Source: Mucilaginibacter sp. SMC90 (GTDB taxonomy: Bacteria > Bacteroidota > Bacteroidia > Sphingobacteriales > Sphingobacteriaceae). Taken from it: a DNA stretch of 64,000 nucleotides. Positions within the stretch are counted from its first letter, which is position 1. The number at the start of each line of letters is the position of its first letter. Positions 52,695 to 62,141 of this stretch are shown here, one piece after another. The stretch spans positions 3,472,001 to 3,536,000 of the forward strand of contig NZ_CP094527.1 of NCBI RefSeq assembly GCF_022811725.1, in the 5' to 3' direction. The notes below the pieces were generated by a model. It did not search any database. It was given only the letters and a program-made list of their open reading frames with translations, and was not told the DNA's origin. Both the position numbers and the translations under genes were made by a program.

Positions 52695-53804
52695 ATGAAA
52701 ATTTCTGCGCTTGATGAAAATGGCGCACCAGTTGACTGGTGGTTTATTTACAAAGTTCCTCAACTTGACGGAGGGGTGGGCAATGACAAGGCTACAGGGT
52801 ACGAATATGTTTATTATGACTCAAAAATTGATGCCAACACCGATCCGAGACTAAGAGTCATAAACAAATCCCCCAATGTTTTAAACAGCGACAAAGGTGC
52901 AGTCAATCTTACAATGGATTCTGTGTTTAAAAACTTCAAATCGCCGGGCCCTACCACCGGATGGATCCTTTATAATGATGAGATGCCCGAAAGTCTTAAT
53001 AAACATGACGATGGTACCAGGGGCCACACCAAAGGAGTACTGGCTTTTGATACCGAATCGCAAACGGCATTCTGGCTGCTTCATTCATGGCCGAAATTTG
53101 CCGACCCGGGTGCTATTAAAGATCCCACACCCAAATATGGGCAAACCTATTTATGCATTTCTTTAGATCTGGATACAGCCAACGCCATTGCAAAGCAAAT
53201 GCTTAACCACCAGGAACCGCAGATCTACTTTCATAATACAGCCAACCTGCCCGAAACCGCAGACCTTTATAAGCTGACACAGCCGTTAACAAATCATCCA
53301 TCGCCACTTGGCGATGCTATCGATCTACAATCTATCGGAGGTATGCCCTTCAAAGTTATAGCCAAGAACCGGGAATGGAATAAGGATTTTTGGAACGAAT
53401 TGGTAGGTGTTGTTTTGGAAGATGATTTGGACGTTGAAACCTGGATTCGGGGCCCCATTCCGCCTATTGCCGACAGCGACGGTATTCACAAAACTTTTGA
53501 CGTTAAATATATCAACTTGGGCTTCATGGGCGCGCATTGGGCCTGGCCCGAAACAAGTGACCATGCTAAGTGGGGAGTTACTTTACATGAACCATGGATT
53601 TGCATTGGCGATATTAACCGTATGATCTCGCAACGAAAACGAGGAGGGGGGACTATTGCATTTAAAAATCAAACATTATGGTCGGGCCTGTCCAAAACAA
53701 CACTGTTATTGGCTCCTCCCGGGCATAACAGGACCGAAGCTCATGAGTTGATCCAAAAAACGCATCATCATCATGCAGAAGCTCCTTTGAGAGTACAACA
53801 GTGA
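52695..53804 (+). CDS. Bacterial deoxyribonuclease II homologue without signal peptide
   Basis: 369 residues, matching animal DNase II from end to end: MKISALDENGAPVDWWFIYKVPQ at the start, GHTKGVLAFD and AFWLLHSWPKFADPG in the middle, TSDHAKWGV, and WICIGDINRMISQRKRGGG near the end. Both HxK motifs of the phospholipase-D-like active site are intact: His111-x-Lys113 and His290-x-Lys292. The enzyme should cut DNA without metal ions, leaving 3'-phosphates. Animal DNase II is lysosomal and acid-active; this protein shows no signal peptide or lipobox, so its location is puzzling. ATG 52695 is chosen from promoter position and family alignment. A strong hairpin follows the gene. Confidence 0.9.
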   Translation: MKISALDENGAPVDWWFIYKVPQLDGGVGNDKATGYEYVYYDSKIDANTDPRLRVINKSPNVLNSDKGAVNLTMDSVFKNFKSPGPTTGWILYNDEMPESLNKHDDGTRGHTKGVLAFDTESQTAFWLLHSWPKFADPGAIKDPTPKYGQTYLCISLDLDTANAIAKQMLNHQEPQIYFHNTANLPETADLYKLTQPLTNHPSPLGDAIDLQSIGGMPFKVIAKNREWNKDFWNELVGVVLEDDLDVETWIRGPIPPIADSDGIHKTFDVKYINLGFMGAHWAWPETSDHAKWGVTLHEPWICIGDINRMISQRKRGGGTIAFKNQTLWSGLSKTTLLLAPPGHNRTEAHELIQKTHHHHAEAPLRVQQ

Positions 53805-53825
53805 TGGGAAACTGGAAATATTCAT

Positions 53826-53863
53826 TTCGATACCGGTCTTTGAAAACAAAGACCGGTATCGAA
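53826..53863. repeat. Perfect 17-bp inverted repeat between convergent genes
   Basis: TTCGATACCGGTCTTTG (53826-53842), loop AAAA, exact complement (53847-53863). Very stable, 19 nt after the DNase II stop. No T run on either strand, so it may act as a 3'-end stabiliser or a terminator that does not need a U tract. Confidence 0.7.
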
Positions 53864-53893
53864 GAATAAAGTATTGGGCAAAATAAAATAGGA

Positions 53894-54328
53894 CTAAAAG
53901 GACAACCTCTTTGTCAGATTATTTTGGATCATTTCAGATACCTCGAAAAAAGTGGTCAGTTTTTGCTGCTCTATACCAGCTTCTGCTAACTCGTTTATTT
54001 TTTCAACGCTTAATTTAATGTGGGGTATTGAACTTATGGCCAATGCTGAAAGCGAGATATAATGCTGACGCCTGTCGTCAGGATTAACATTTACCGATAT
54101 TAATCCGCGCTTTTCCAGTTCAAAAACAATCACCGCCGTGCGCGATTTATCAATCTGAAGCAGTTGCGAAAGTCTGTTTTGTGTAATCTGTTTCTCCTCA
54201 ACGGCAAGCGTTAATAACGCTTCAAAGTGATGATCAAGTTCAAAAGGAGAAAGTTCTTTTAAGATCATTTTAGTGTATAAGTAATTGATCTTTTTTAATC
54301 TTTTTGATATCAATTGTATATTTTTCAT
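53894..54328 (-). CDS. MarR family transcriptional regulator
   Basis: 144 residues, winged-helix MarR fold: ELDHHFEALLTLAVEEKQITQNRLSQLLQIDKSRTAVIVFELEKRGLISVNVNPDDRRQHYISLS, with recognition helix near DKSRTAVIVFEL and the DDRR wing. The start is 32 nt after the second RND pump stop on the same strand, so it is probably the last gene of the efflux operon. MarR proteins of this type usually repress neighbouring efflux genes and let go on binding aromatic drugs. Being last rather than first in the operon, it would give negative feedback if it binds the TolC promoter (inference). Confidence 0.85.
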   Translation of the reverse strand: MKNIQLISKRLKKINYLYTKMILKELSPFELDHHFEALLTLAVEEKQITQNRLSQLLQIDKSRTAVIVFELEKRGLISVNVNPDDRRQHYISLSALAISSIPHIKLSVEKINELAEAGIEQQKLTTFFEVSEMIQNNLTKRLSF

Positions 54329-54360
54329 ACGCTTATGAAAGTAAGTCCATTGCCTTTATT

Positions 54361-57300
54361 TTAATGTGTTTCCCGTAATCCTGTATGCTCTGCACGTGCC
54401 TCTGCAATATCATACTCTAATTCAGGGTCAATATTCTGTGCCTCAACTTTCCTGGCTTTTTCCATCAGTTCGTCATGGTGTTCCTGCAAATAAGCAAGCT
54501 GCTTTTTCCCGTAGGATAATCTTGTAAGGAGTACAAACAGCACCGGCACAACAAAAATGGATATAGTTGACGATGCGATCATTCCCCCCAGCACGGTAAC
54601 GCCTATCGTATTTCGGGATTCGGCACCTGCGCCTGTTGCCAGCACAAGTGGTAATACGCCTAAAATAAACGCCAATGATGTCATGATGATCGGTCGCAAA
54701 CGCAGGCGTACAGCTTCCAGTGTCGATTTGATAAGCTCCTCGCCACGGTCTACCCTTAACTTGGCAAACTCTACAATAAGAATGGCGTTTTTTGCTGATA
54801 GGCCTATCAGTGTTATTAAACCTATTTGTGCGTAAACGTTGTTAGTTATGGTTGGCGAAACAGATAGTGCTACTATAGCCCCAAATGCACTGATAGGAAC
54901 CGCAAGCATAACCGAAAATGGTACCGACCAGCTTTCGTACAACGCGGCAAGAAAAAGGAATACGAAGATAATGGAGAACAGGAAGATATAAACCGTAATG
55001 GAACCTGCTTTGATCTCCTCATAGCTTAAGCCCGAAAACTCATAAGAATAGCCGCGTGGCAGTGTGGTAGCAGCCAGTTGCTTCAGTGCTTCAATGGTTT
55101 GACCACTGCTGTATCCGGGCGGAATAGCGCCATCAACTTCTGCCGAACGGAAAATGTTAAAATGGGTAATCAAAGGTGCGGCAACAATTGGCTTGTAGCT
55201 GATAACTGTACTTAGGGGCAGCATTTGGCCCGCCGAGTTATGTACATAATATTTATTAATATCAGATACCAGTGCCCGGTAGGAGGTATCTGCCTGAACT
55301 ACCACGTGATAGGTACGGTTATATAACGTGAAGTTATTTACAAACAAACTGCCCATGTAGGCCTGCATTGTTGAAAATACATCCGAAATATTGATGCCCA
55401 GCTTTTCGCATTTCTCCCGGTCTACGTTTAATTCATAGCTTGGCGTATGTGCCGAAAAATAGCTGTAAGCGCCTGCCGTTGCCGGTACTTTTTTAGCAGC
55501 GGCTACAAACTTTTTGACTGTCTTTTCAAAAGCATAGATATCGTCGGTAGAATTTCCCTGTTCTATCTGCATGCTAAAACCTGCTGCCTGGCCTATACCC
55601 CTGATTGGTGGGGGTTGGGCAACAACAATATTGGCGTTTTTGATACCTGCTTTGGCAATTTTTTGTTTAATGACATTCATTAAACCCTGTATCCTGGTGT
55701 TGGGTGTAGTACGATCATCCCAGGGGGTAAGCATGCAAAACATGGATCCATTATTTGAGTTTGCTCCGCCGTTAAGGATATTGAAACCTGAAATGGCTGT
55801 GTAATGCAATATACCCGGAGTTGAGGCAACAATTTTCATCAGCTTGGTCATCACATTAACAGATTGAATTGTGGCTGATGCTTCCGGTAACTGGTAGGTT
55901 ATATACAACCTGCCGCCATCTTCAGATGGAACAAAACCCGAGGGTTTTGTCTTAAACAAAATATAGGTACCTGCACAAATGCATACCAGTAAGATAATAA
56001 TGTAGCGGGCTCCCTGTATGCACTTTCTTACACTGTTAGCATAGCTGAACGACATTTTATCAAACATCCGGTTAAAGGCATTGAAAAACCTGTCTATCAA
56101 ATTTTGCTTAGCGCCATCTGCTTTAGCGGGGCGCAATAACAGTGTACATAATGCCGGCGTTAAAGAAAGCGCTACAAATGCCGATAGCATTACAGAAATT
56201 GCAATGGTAATTGCAAATTGCTGATACAAGCGCCCAACTATTCCCGGAATGAAGCCAACAGGCACAAATACCGATGCAAGAATAAGCGCAATGGCAATTA
56301 CCGGTGCCGAAATCTCTTTCATAGCATGGTAAGTAGCCTCTTTGGGCGACATCCCTTTTTCGTCTATATAGTGCTGTACAGCCTCAACCACTATAATGGC
56401 ATCATCAACCACTATACCTATGGCCAATACAAAGCCAAACATAGTAAGGGTGTTTATGGTAAATCCAAGCGGTATAAAAAAGCAAAACGTGGCCAGTATA
56501 GATACCGGGATAGCCATAATGGGGATGAGCGTTGATCGCCAGTTTTGAAGAAACAGCAATACCACTATGGCCACCAGGCCCAGTGCTTTAAGCAATGTGC
56601 CTACTACTTCCTGCATCGAAACCTTGATAATAGTTATGGATTCAAAGGGTACTACATAATCAACATCGCTTGGAAATGATTTTTTGAGTTTTGCTAATGC
56701 TGCATATACATTTTCGGCTGTTTGCAGCGCATTACTCCCCGGCGACTGATACACCTGGATAGTAGAGGCACGGTTGCCGTCAATAAAGGCATTGCTCGAA
56801 AACGTAAATTTACCGAGCTCAACCCGGGCAACATCTTTGAGCCTCACAAGCTGGCCTCTGCCCGGAATGCTTTTGATGATAATGTTTTCATACTCCGACG
56901 CTTTATTGAGCATGCCGTTAACCAATATTCCACTTTCATAAACCTGCGATGAAGATTGCGGAGGCGCGCCTACGGCCCCCGCAGCAACATACATGTTTTG
57001 TGAGGACAGCGAACTGGTAACCTCGGCAGGGGTTAGTTTATAGGATGCCATTTTATTAGGATTGAGCCATATACGCATGCTGAAATTATCAGTACGCGCA
57101 GTTACATCGCCAACGCCCGGCACGCGTAGTATGGCATCCTCAATAAAGGTGTTAGTATAGTTATCTAAAAAAGTAATGTTATGGGTATGCTTTGGCGAGT
57201 AAATACCAATCATCATCAACTGATCGGGGTTACTGGCACGTACGGTTAAGCCCAGCTTACTTACAACGGAGGGCAATAACGGCGAAGCAATCCCCACTCT

Positions 57301-57630
57301 GTTTTGAACGTTAAGCGCTGCTATATGCACATTGGTGCCAATTTTAAAAGTGACCCTGATACCCATACCGCCACTATTGGTGCTGGTACTGGTCATGTAC
57401 TCCATGCCCGGTGTACCGTTTACCTGCTCTTCGATGGGTGTGGCCACCGTTTGTTCAACGGTTTGCGCATCAGCACCAGTGTAGGAACCATTAACGGAAA
57501 CACTTGGGGGCGAGATGTTCGGATATTGGTCTACAGCCAGGTTAAACAGACATATCAGCCCTGAAATCATCAATACTACGGATATAACGATTGCAGTGAC
57601 CGGTCTTTTTATAAATGTATTTGCGATCAT
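54361..57630 (-). CDS. RND efflux pump, HAE1 family, second copy
   Basis: 1089 residues with the AcrB layout: 12 membrane helices and two large periplasmic loops. It starts MIANTFIKRPVTAIVISVVL. The proton relay is complete: Asp-Asp in GIVVDDAIIVVEAVQHYI (helix 4) and Lys in LIGLSAKNAILIVEFAK (helix 10). It opens 2 nt after the stop of the preceding pump gene, and the two share long stretches including the C-terminal tail KVEAQNIDPELEY. The pair recalls E. coli MdtB/MdtC, which form a mixed trimer. Substrates are not predictable; HAE1 pumps expel drugs, dyes and detergents. Confidence 0.93.
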   Translation of the reverse strand: MIANTFIKRPVTAIVISVVLMISGLICLFNLAVDQYPNISPPSVSVNGSYTGADAQTVEQTVATPIEEQVNGTPGMEYMTSTSTNSGGMGIRVTFKIGTNVHIAALNVQNRVGIASPLLPSVVSKLGLTVRASNPDQLMMIGIYSPKHTHNITFLDNYTNTFIEDAILRVPGVGDVTARTDNFSMRIWLNPNKMASYKLTPAEVTSSLSSQNMYVAAGAVGAPPQSSSQVYESGILVNGMLNKASEYENIIIKSIPGRGQLVRLKDVARVELGKFTFSSNAFIDGNRASTIQVYQSPGSNALQTAENVYAALAKLKKSFPSDVDYVVPFESITIIKVSMQEVVGTLLKALGLVAIVVLLFLQNWRSTLIPIMAIPVSILATFCFFIPLGFTINTLTMFGFVLAIGIVVDDAIIVVEAVQHYIDEKGMSPKEATYHAMKEISAPVIAIALILASVFVPVGFIPGIVGRLYQQFAITIAISVMLSAFVALSLTPALCTLLLRPAKADGAKQNLIDRFFNAFNRMFDKMSFSYANSVRKCIQGARYIIILLVCICAGTYILFKTKPSGFVPSEDGGRLYITYQLPEASATIQSVNVMTKLMKIVASTPGILHYTAISGFNILNGGANSNNGSMFCMLTPWDDRTTPNTRIQGLMNVIKQKIAKAGIKNANIVVAQPPPIRGIGQAAGFSMQIEQGNSTDDIYAFEKTVKKFVAAAKKVPATAGAYSYFSAHTPSYELNVDREKCEKLGINISDVFSTMQAYMGSLFVNNFTLYNRTYHVVVQADTSYRALVSDINKYYVHNSAGQMLPLSTVISYKPIVAAPLITHFNIFRSAEVDGAIPPGYSSGQTIEALKQLAATTLPRGYSYEFSGLSYEEIKAGSITVYIFLFSIIFVFLFLAALYESWSVPFSVMLAVPISAFGAIVALSVSPTITNNVYAQIGLITLIGLSAKNAILIVEFAKLRVDRGEELIKSTLEAVRLRLRPIIMTSLAFILGVLPLVLATGAGAESRNTIGVTVLGGMIASSTISIFVVPVLFVLLTRLSYGKKQLAYLQEHHDELMEKARKVEAQNIDPELEYDIAEARAEHTGLRETH

Positions 57631-57632
57631 CG

Positions 57633-60600
57633 TTATTCAGTTTTATGTAATTCGCGGGATTTTGCAATCTCGTATTCCAACTCAGGATCGATATTCTGGG
57701 CTTCAACTTTTTGAGCCTTTTCTTTCAGGCTTTCGCGATGGGCCTGCAGGTATTCCAGTTTGTCGGCACCGTATGAAAAACGGGTTATTACTACAAACAA
57801 CACCGGCACAATAAATATTGCTATTGTTGATGCCGCAAGCATACCGCCAAGCACAGTGTAACCTATAGTTTGCCTTGCTACAGCGCCGGCCCCGGTAGCC
57901 AGTACCAACGGCAAAACACCTAAAATAAATGCCAGTGATGTCATGACGATAGGCCTTAAGCGTAAGCTTACGGCTTCAAGTGTTGATTTGATCAGTTCTT
58001 CGCCCTGATCAACCCGCACCTTTGCAAACTCCACAATTAGGATGGCATTTTTTGCCGCCAAACCTATCAGGGTTATCAAACCTATCTGGGCGTAAACGTT
58101 ATTGGTAAGGCCTGGGACCATTACAAGCGCAACGATTGCACCTAAAGCGCCGATGGGCACGGCCAGCAGTACCGAAAACGGAACAGACCAGCTTTCATAC
58201 AGTGCTGCCAAAAAGAGAAACACAAACGTGAGGGAAAATATAAAGATGTAGATAGTGGTTGAACCTGCTTTTACTTCTTCATAACTTAAACCCGACAACT
58301 CAAATTCGTACCCCTCGGGTAAAACTCGTTTTGCCAGTTTCTGCATTTCGGTTATTGCTGCACCGCTGCTGTAACCTTCGTTGGTTGAGCCATCAATTTC
58401 GGCCGAGCGGAAGATGTTAAAGTGGGAGATCAGCGGCGGGGCATCAACCGGCTTATAACTAATAACCGTTCCTAATGGCACCATGCCGCCGGCCTGATTG
58501 CGTACATAGTACTTATCCATGTTGGTTACCAGTTTCCGGTAAGCCGTATCTGCCTGTACAACTACGTGAAAAGTGCGGTTATAAGTAGTAAAATCATTAA
58601 TGTAAAGGCTGCCCATATACGCCTGTATAGTGGTAAAAACATCGGCCACATTTACACCGAGTTTTTCGCATTTCTCCCTGTCAACCGTTAGGCTGTAATT
58701 AGGGGTGTGCGAAGTATAAAAAGTAAAGGCTTTTTTAATTACCGGATTTTTGTTGGCTTCGGTTACAAAGTTGTTTACCACTTTTTCAAATGCCTGCAAA
58801 TTATCGGTAGTACTGCGTTGCTCTATCTGCAAGCTAAACCCAACTGTTGTACCAATGCCTGGCAGGGGCGAAGGTTGGATCACCTCAACGTTGGCATCAT
58901 TTATACCGGCGTCGGCAATGCGTTTTTGCAGTACGCCTATAATTCCGGGTACCTGCTCGCTTGTTTTACTCCTGTCGTCCCAGGGTGCAAGTTGACAATA
59001 AATGGTGCCGTTATTAGAGTTGCTTGCATTGGTAACAACGTTAAGGCCCGATAGTGCAGCGTAATGCGCAACTCCGGGTGTGGAACCAATTACCTTCATT
59101 AATTTCGACATCACTTCAACCGAACGGGCAGTAGACGAAGCCGGAGGCAATTGAAAAGTGACGTATAGGTTTCCGTCATCTTCAGAAGGTATAAAACCCG
59201 ATGGTTTACCCTGGAAAAGGAAGTAAGCACCTGCACAAATACATATTAGTATAATGATAACCAGGCGTGATGCCTTAATGCTTTTTTGTACGCCAAGGGT
59301 GTAGCGGCTGGTTATTCGTTCAAATACATTGTTAAAAACAAAAAACCATTTATTGATACCTTTTGCTTCCTTGTTAATTGGCGAGGGTTTGAGCAACAAC
59401 GTGCAAAGGGCCGGCGTTAACGATAAAGCTATAAAAGCCGATATGATAACAGATATGGCGATAGTGATAGCAAATTGCTGATAAAGGCTGCCAACGATGC
59501 CAGGTATGAAACCTACCGGCACAAATACTGCGGCCAATATAAGCGCAATAGCGATAACCGGAGCCGAAATATCCTTCATGGCAGTATAGGTGGCTTCTTT
59601 CGCAGACATATGTTCATGATCGATATAGTGCTGCACAGCCTCAACCACAATAATGGCATCATCAACCACAATACCAATGGCTAACACAAACCCGAACATG
59701 GTTAAGGTATTAATGGTGAAGCCAAGCGGTATAAAGAAGCAGAACGTACCAAATATAGATACAGGTATTGCAAGTACCGGGATGAGTGTTGAACGCCAGT
59801 TTTGTAAAAACACAAATACAACTACGGCAACCAGCGCCAATGTTTTTAAGAGCGTGCCTATCACATCGCTCATGGATACCTTTACAACCGTAACAGATTC
59901 AAAAGGTACCTGGTACTGTACATCGGCCGGGAAGTTTTGTTTCAGCTTGGCGAGGGCGGCGTATACTCCATTGGCAGTTTCAAGTGCGTTACTGCCGGGT
60001 GCCTGGTATATTTGCAGATATGACGCTTTATGGCCATCGACAAAAGAATTACTTGAGAAAGTAAACTTACCGAGTTCAACGCGGGCTACATCTTTAAGGT
60101 AAACCATCTGGCCGGTTGCAGGTATGGTTTTTACAATTATCTTTTCAAACTCAGATACTTTACTTAACCGGCCATTTACCAGGATACCCAGTTCGTAGGT
60201 TTGGGTTGAAGCTTGCGGCGGCACACCTGCCGTTCCTGCTGCCACCTGTACGTTTTGTGCGTTTAGGGCAGCAATAACATCAGAAGGAGTCAGGCTGTAT
60301 GAGGCCATTTTGTCCGGGTTCATCCAGATGCGCATGCTAAAATCGTCGGTAAAGCGGTTTATACTTCCCACGCCCGGCACCCGTAACAAAGCATCCTGGA
60401 TAAAAATATTAGTGTAATTATCTAAGAAGGTAATGTTATGTGTGCCTTTAGGGGCGTATATGGCCACCATCATAAGCATACTTGGGTTAACTGCACGTAC
60501 GGTAAGCCCCAAACGGCTTACCACAGCCGGCAGTAGCGGCGTGGCTATGCTAACCCTGTTTTGAACATCAAGCGCGGCCACATCGATATCGGTACCGGGC

Positions 60601-60887
60601 TTAAAAGTTACATTCAAAGTCATTTGACCATTGTTGGTGCTGTTACTTTGCATATACTCCATTCCTGGTGTACCATTTACCTGTTCTTCAATAGGGGTGG
60701 CAACGGTTTGTTCAACCGTTTGGGCGTCGGCCCCGGTAAACTGGCCATTAACCTGTACAATGGGCGGTGTAATATCTGGGTATTGATCTATAGGTAAAAG
60801 CAATATGGATACCGTACCTGTAATCACCAATACAATGGATATTACTATCGCCGTTACAGGCCTTTTTATAAAGGTATTTGCTATCAT
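57633..60887 (-). CDS. RND efflux pump, HAE1 family, first copy
   Basis: 1084 residues, same fold and start (MIANTFIKRPVTAIVISIVL) as the following paralogue. The proton relay is complete: Asp-Asp in GIVVDDAIIVVEAVQHYI and Lys in LIGLAAKNAILIVEFAK, so both copies look active. Periplasmic loop landmarks include NGTPGMEYMQSNSTNNGQ and PGVGSINRFTDDFSMRIW. It lies 47 nt after the adaptor gene and 2 nt before the second pump. Divergence between the copies is spread through the porter loops (for example ALNAQNVQVAAGTAGVPP against SLSSQNMYVAAGAVGAPP), suggesting different substrate pockets or a heterotrimer. Confidence 0.93.
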   Translation of the reverse strand: MIANTFIKRPVTAIVISIVLVITGTVSILLLPIDQYPDITPPIVQVNGQFTGADAQTVEQTVATPIEEQVNGTPGMEYMQSNSTNNGQMTLNVTFKPGTDIDVAALDVQNRVSIATPLLPAVVSRLGLTVRAVNPSMLMMVAIYAPKGTHNITFLDNYTNIFIQDALLRVPGVGSINRFTDDFSMRIWMNPDKMASYSLTPSDVIAALNAQNVQVAAGTAGVPPQASTQTYELGILVNGRLSKVSEFEKIIVKTIPATGQMVYLKDVARVELGKFTFSSNSFVDGHKASYLQIYQAPGSNALETANGVYAALAKLKQNFPADVQYQVPFESVTVVKVSMSDVIGTLLKTLALVAVVVFVFLQNWRSTLIPVLAIPVSIFGTFCFFIPLGFTINTLTMFGFVLAIGIVVDDAIIVVEAVQHYIDHEHMSAKEATYTAMKDISAPVIAIALILAAVFVPVGFIPGIVGSLYQQFAITIAISVIISAFIALSLTPALCTLLLKPSPINKEAKGINKWFFVFNNVFERITSRYTLGVQKSIKASRLVIIILICICAGAYFLFQGKPSGFIPSEDDGNLYVTFQLPPASSTARSVEVMSKLMKVIGSTPGVAHYAALSGLNVVTNASNSNNGTIYCQLAPWDDRSKTSEQVPGIIGVLQKRIADAGINDANVEVIQPSPLPGIGTTVGFSLQIEQRSTTDNLQAFEKVVNNFVTEANKNPVIKKAFTFYTSHTPNYSLTVDREKCEKLGVNVADVFTTIQAYMGSLYINDFTTYNRTFHVVVQADTAYRKLVTNMDKYYVRNQAGGMVPLGTVISYKPVDAPPLISHFNIFRSAEIDGSTNEGYSSGAAITEMQKLAKRVLPEGYEFELSGLSYEEVKAGSTTIYIFIFSLTFVFLFLAALYESWSVPFSVLLAVPIGALGAIVALVMVPGLTNNVYAQIGLITLIGLAAKNAILIVEFAKVRVDQGEELIKSTLEAVSLRLRPIVMTSLAFILGVLPLVLATGAGAVARQTIGYTVLGGMLAASTIAIFIVPVLFVVITRFSYGADKLEYLQAHRESLKEKAQKVEAQNIDPELEYEIAKSRELHKTE

Positions 60888-60934
60888 AAATGTTGTCCTG
60901 AATAAATTAAAAGTGTTTTGTTGGTTTGCGGCAA

Positions 60935-62119
60935 TTAACGGCCGCCTTTACCACCTGCCGATGGGGCTGCTTTATTAGCAGTTGTTATCGGCACGCCATT
61001 ACGCAGCAGTTGTACACCATCAACTACTATACGTTCTCCGGCTGCAATGCCGCTTTTAATGATCATGTTTGCCCCAATAGTTTGTCCCGGCTGAACCTTT
61101 TTTTGCAAGGCAAAAAGCCTGGATATTTTATTTTTGGTAGAGTCGGCTCCTGCTTTTGGGTTGTTGACCAAACTATCCTTGGCGGTAAACACAAAATATT
61201 CGCCCATTTGCTCAATTACCGCTTTGCCCGGCACCAGTAGCTGAGGGCCTGCCTCCTGGTTATGTACCCGCACAATACAGCTCATACCAACTCTCAACAT
61301 ACGTTTAGGGTTAGCAAACACAAGCCTTATCGTTACTGAGCCGGTTTGCGGATTAACCGCGCGGTCAATAACTGAAATTTTCCCGTTTACAGGGTAAAGT
61401 GAATTATCCGACAGTAAGAGTGTGAAAAGAGAATCCACACCCTGTTTTTTGGTTTGCTGAAGGCGTTCAAATTGTGGTAATTGCTTTTCGTTTATTACAA
61501 AGTCAACTGCCATTGGGTCATCTGTCGAAATGGTGTTTAATACAGTTGAACCAACATTTACCACATCGCCCAGTTTAACCTGGCTAAAACCTATCGTACC
61601 GCTAAAAGGTGCATAAACCGTAGCGTAGTTTAAGTTAGTTTTAGCCGTTTTTACAGCCTGACCAGATGCGCTTAACTGGTTTTGTGCATTTTGCAATGTG
61701 ATAACCGCATGGTCATAAAGCTGTTTGGCAACGGCATTGTACTTGTTTAAATATTCATACCTGTCGGCATCCTGTTGTGCCTGGGTCAGGCTGCCTTCGG
61801 CAACTTTTCGGTTAGCTACGGCGGCGTCGTAATTATCCTGGTATATGCGCCTGTCTATTTCAAATAGTTTTTGTCCTTTTTCTACATGTGTACCTTCAGT
61901 AAAAAATATACCGGTTATAGCCCCCTGTACTTGTGGCAGCAGGTTAACCTGGCTTAGGGCCGCGGTAGTAGAAGGGTACTGATCGTAATAAAGTACATTC
62001 TTCGCTTTAACCTTTAGTAAATTAACCGGTATTTCGGAATTAACGGGTGGCTGTTTTTGTTTGCATGCACCCAGGATAAGTATGCTGATAAAGCTGGTAA
62101 TTAATGATATTTTGTTCAT
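60935..62119 (-). CDS. RND efflux periplasmic adaptor lipoprotein (AcrA/MexA-like)
   Basis: About 394 residues from ATG 62119, which gives a clean lipoprotein signal MNKISLITSFISILILGAC (Cys19); the upstream ATG would overlap the TolC gene end. Adaptor landmarks: VNLLPQVQGAITGIFFTEGTHVEKGQKLFEID (lipoyl half 1), a coiled-coil hairpin (NYDAAVANRKVAEGSLTQAQ, then YDHAVITLQNAQNQLSAS), AKTNLNYATVYAPFSGTIGF (lipoyl half 2), and the beta-barrel/membrane-proximal part with RMLRVGMSCIVRVHNQE. It bridges the inner-membrane pumps and TolC. The tail is Gly-rich (SAGGKGGR). It follows the TolC gene by 22 nt. Confidence 0.92.
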   Translation of the reverse strand: MNKISLITSFISILILGACKQKQPPVNSEIPVNLLKVKAKNVLYYDQYPSTTAALSQVNLLPQVQGAITGIFFTEGTHVEKGQKLFEIDRRIYQDNYDAAVANRKVAEGSLTQAQQDADRYEYLNKYNAVAKQLYDHAVITLQNAQNQLSASGQAVKTAKTNLNYATVYAPFSGTIGFSQVKLGDVVNVGSTVLNTISTDDPMAVDFVINEKQLPQFERLQQTKKQGVDSLFTLLLSDNSLYPVNGKISVIDRAVNPQTGSVTIRLVFANPKRMLRVGMSCIVRVHNQEAGPQLLVPGKAVIEQMGEYFVFTAKDSLVNNPKAGADSTKNKISRLFALQKKVQPGQTIGANMIIKSGIAAGERIVVDGVQLLRNGVPITTANKAAPSAGGKGGR

Positions 62120-62141
62120 GGAGATTATATTTTCTTTAGCA

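Noticed and set aside
56218..56535. 105-codon frame antisense to the RND pump, and similar ones across 54500-60800
   Set aside because: They lie opposite highly conserved RND coding sequence and have no domain of their own.
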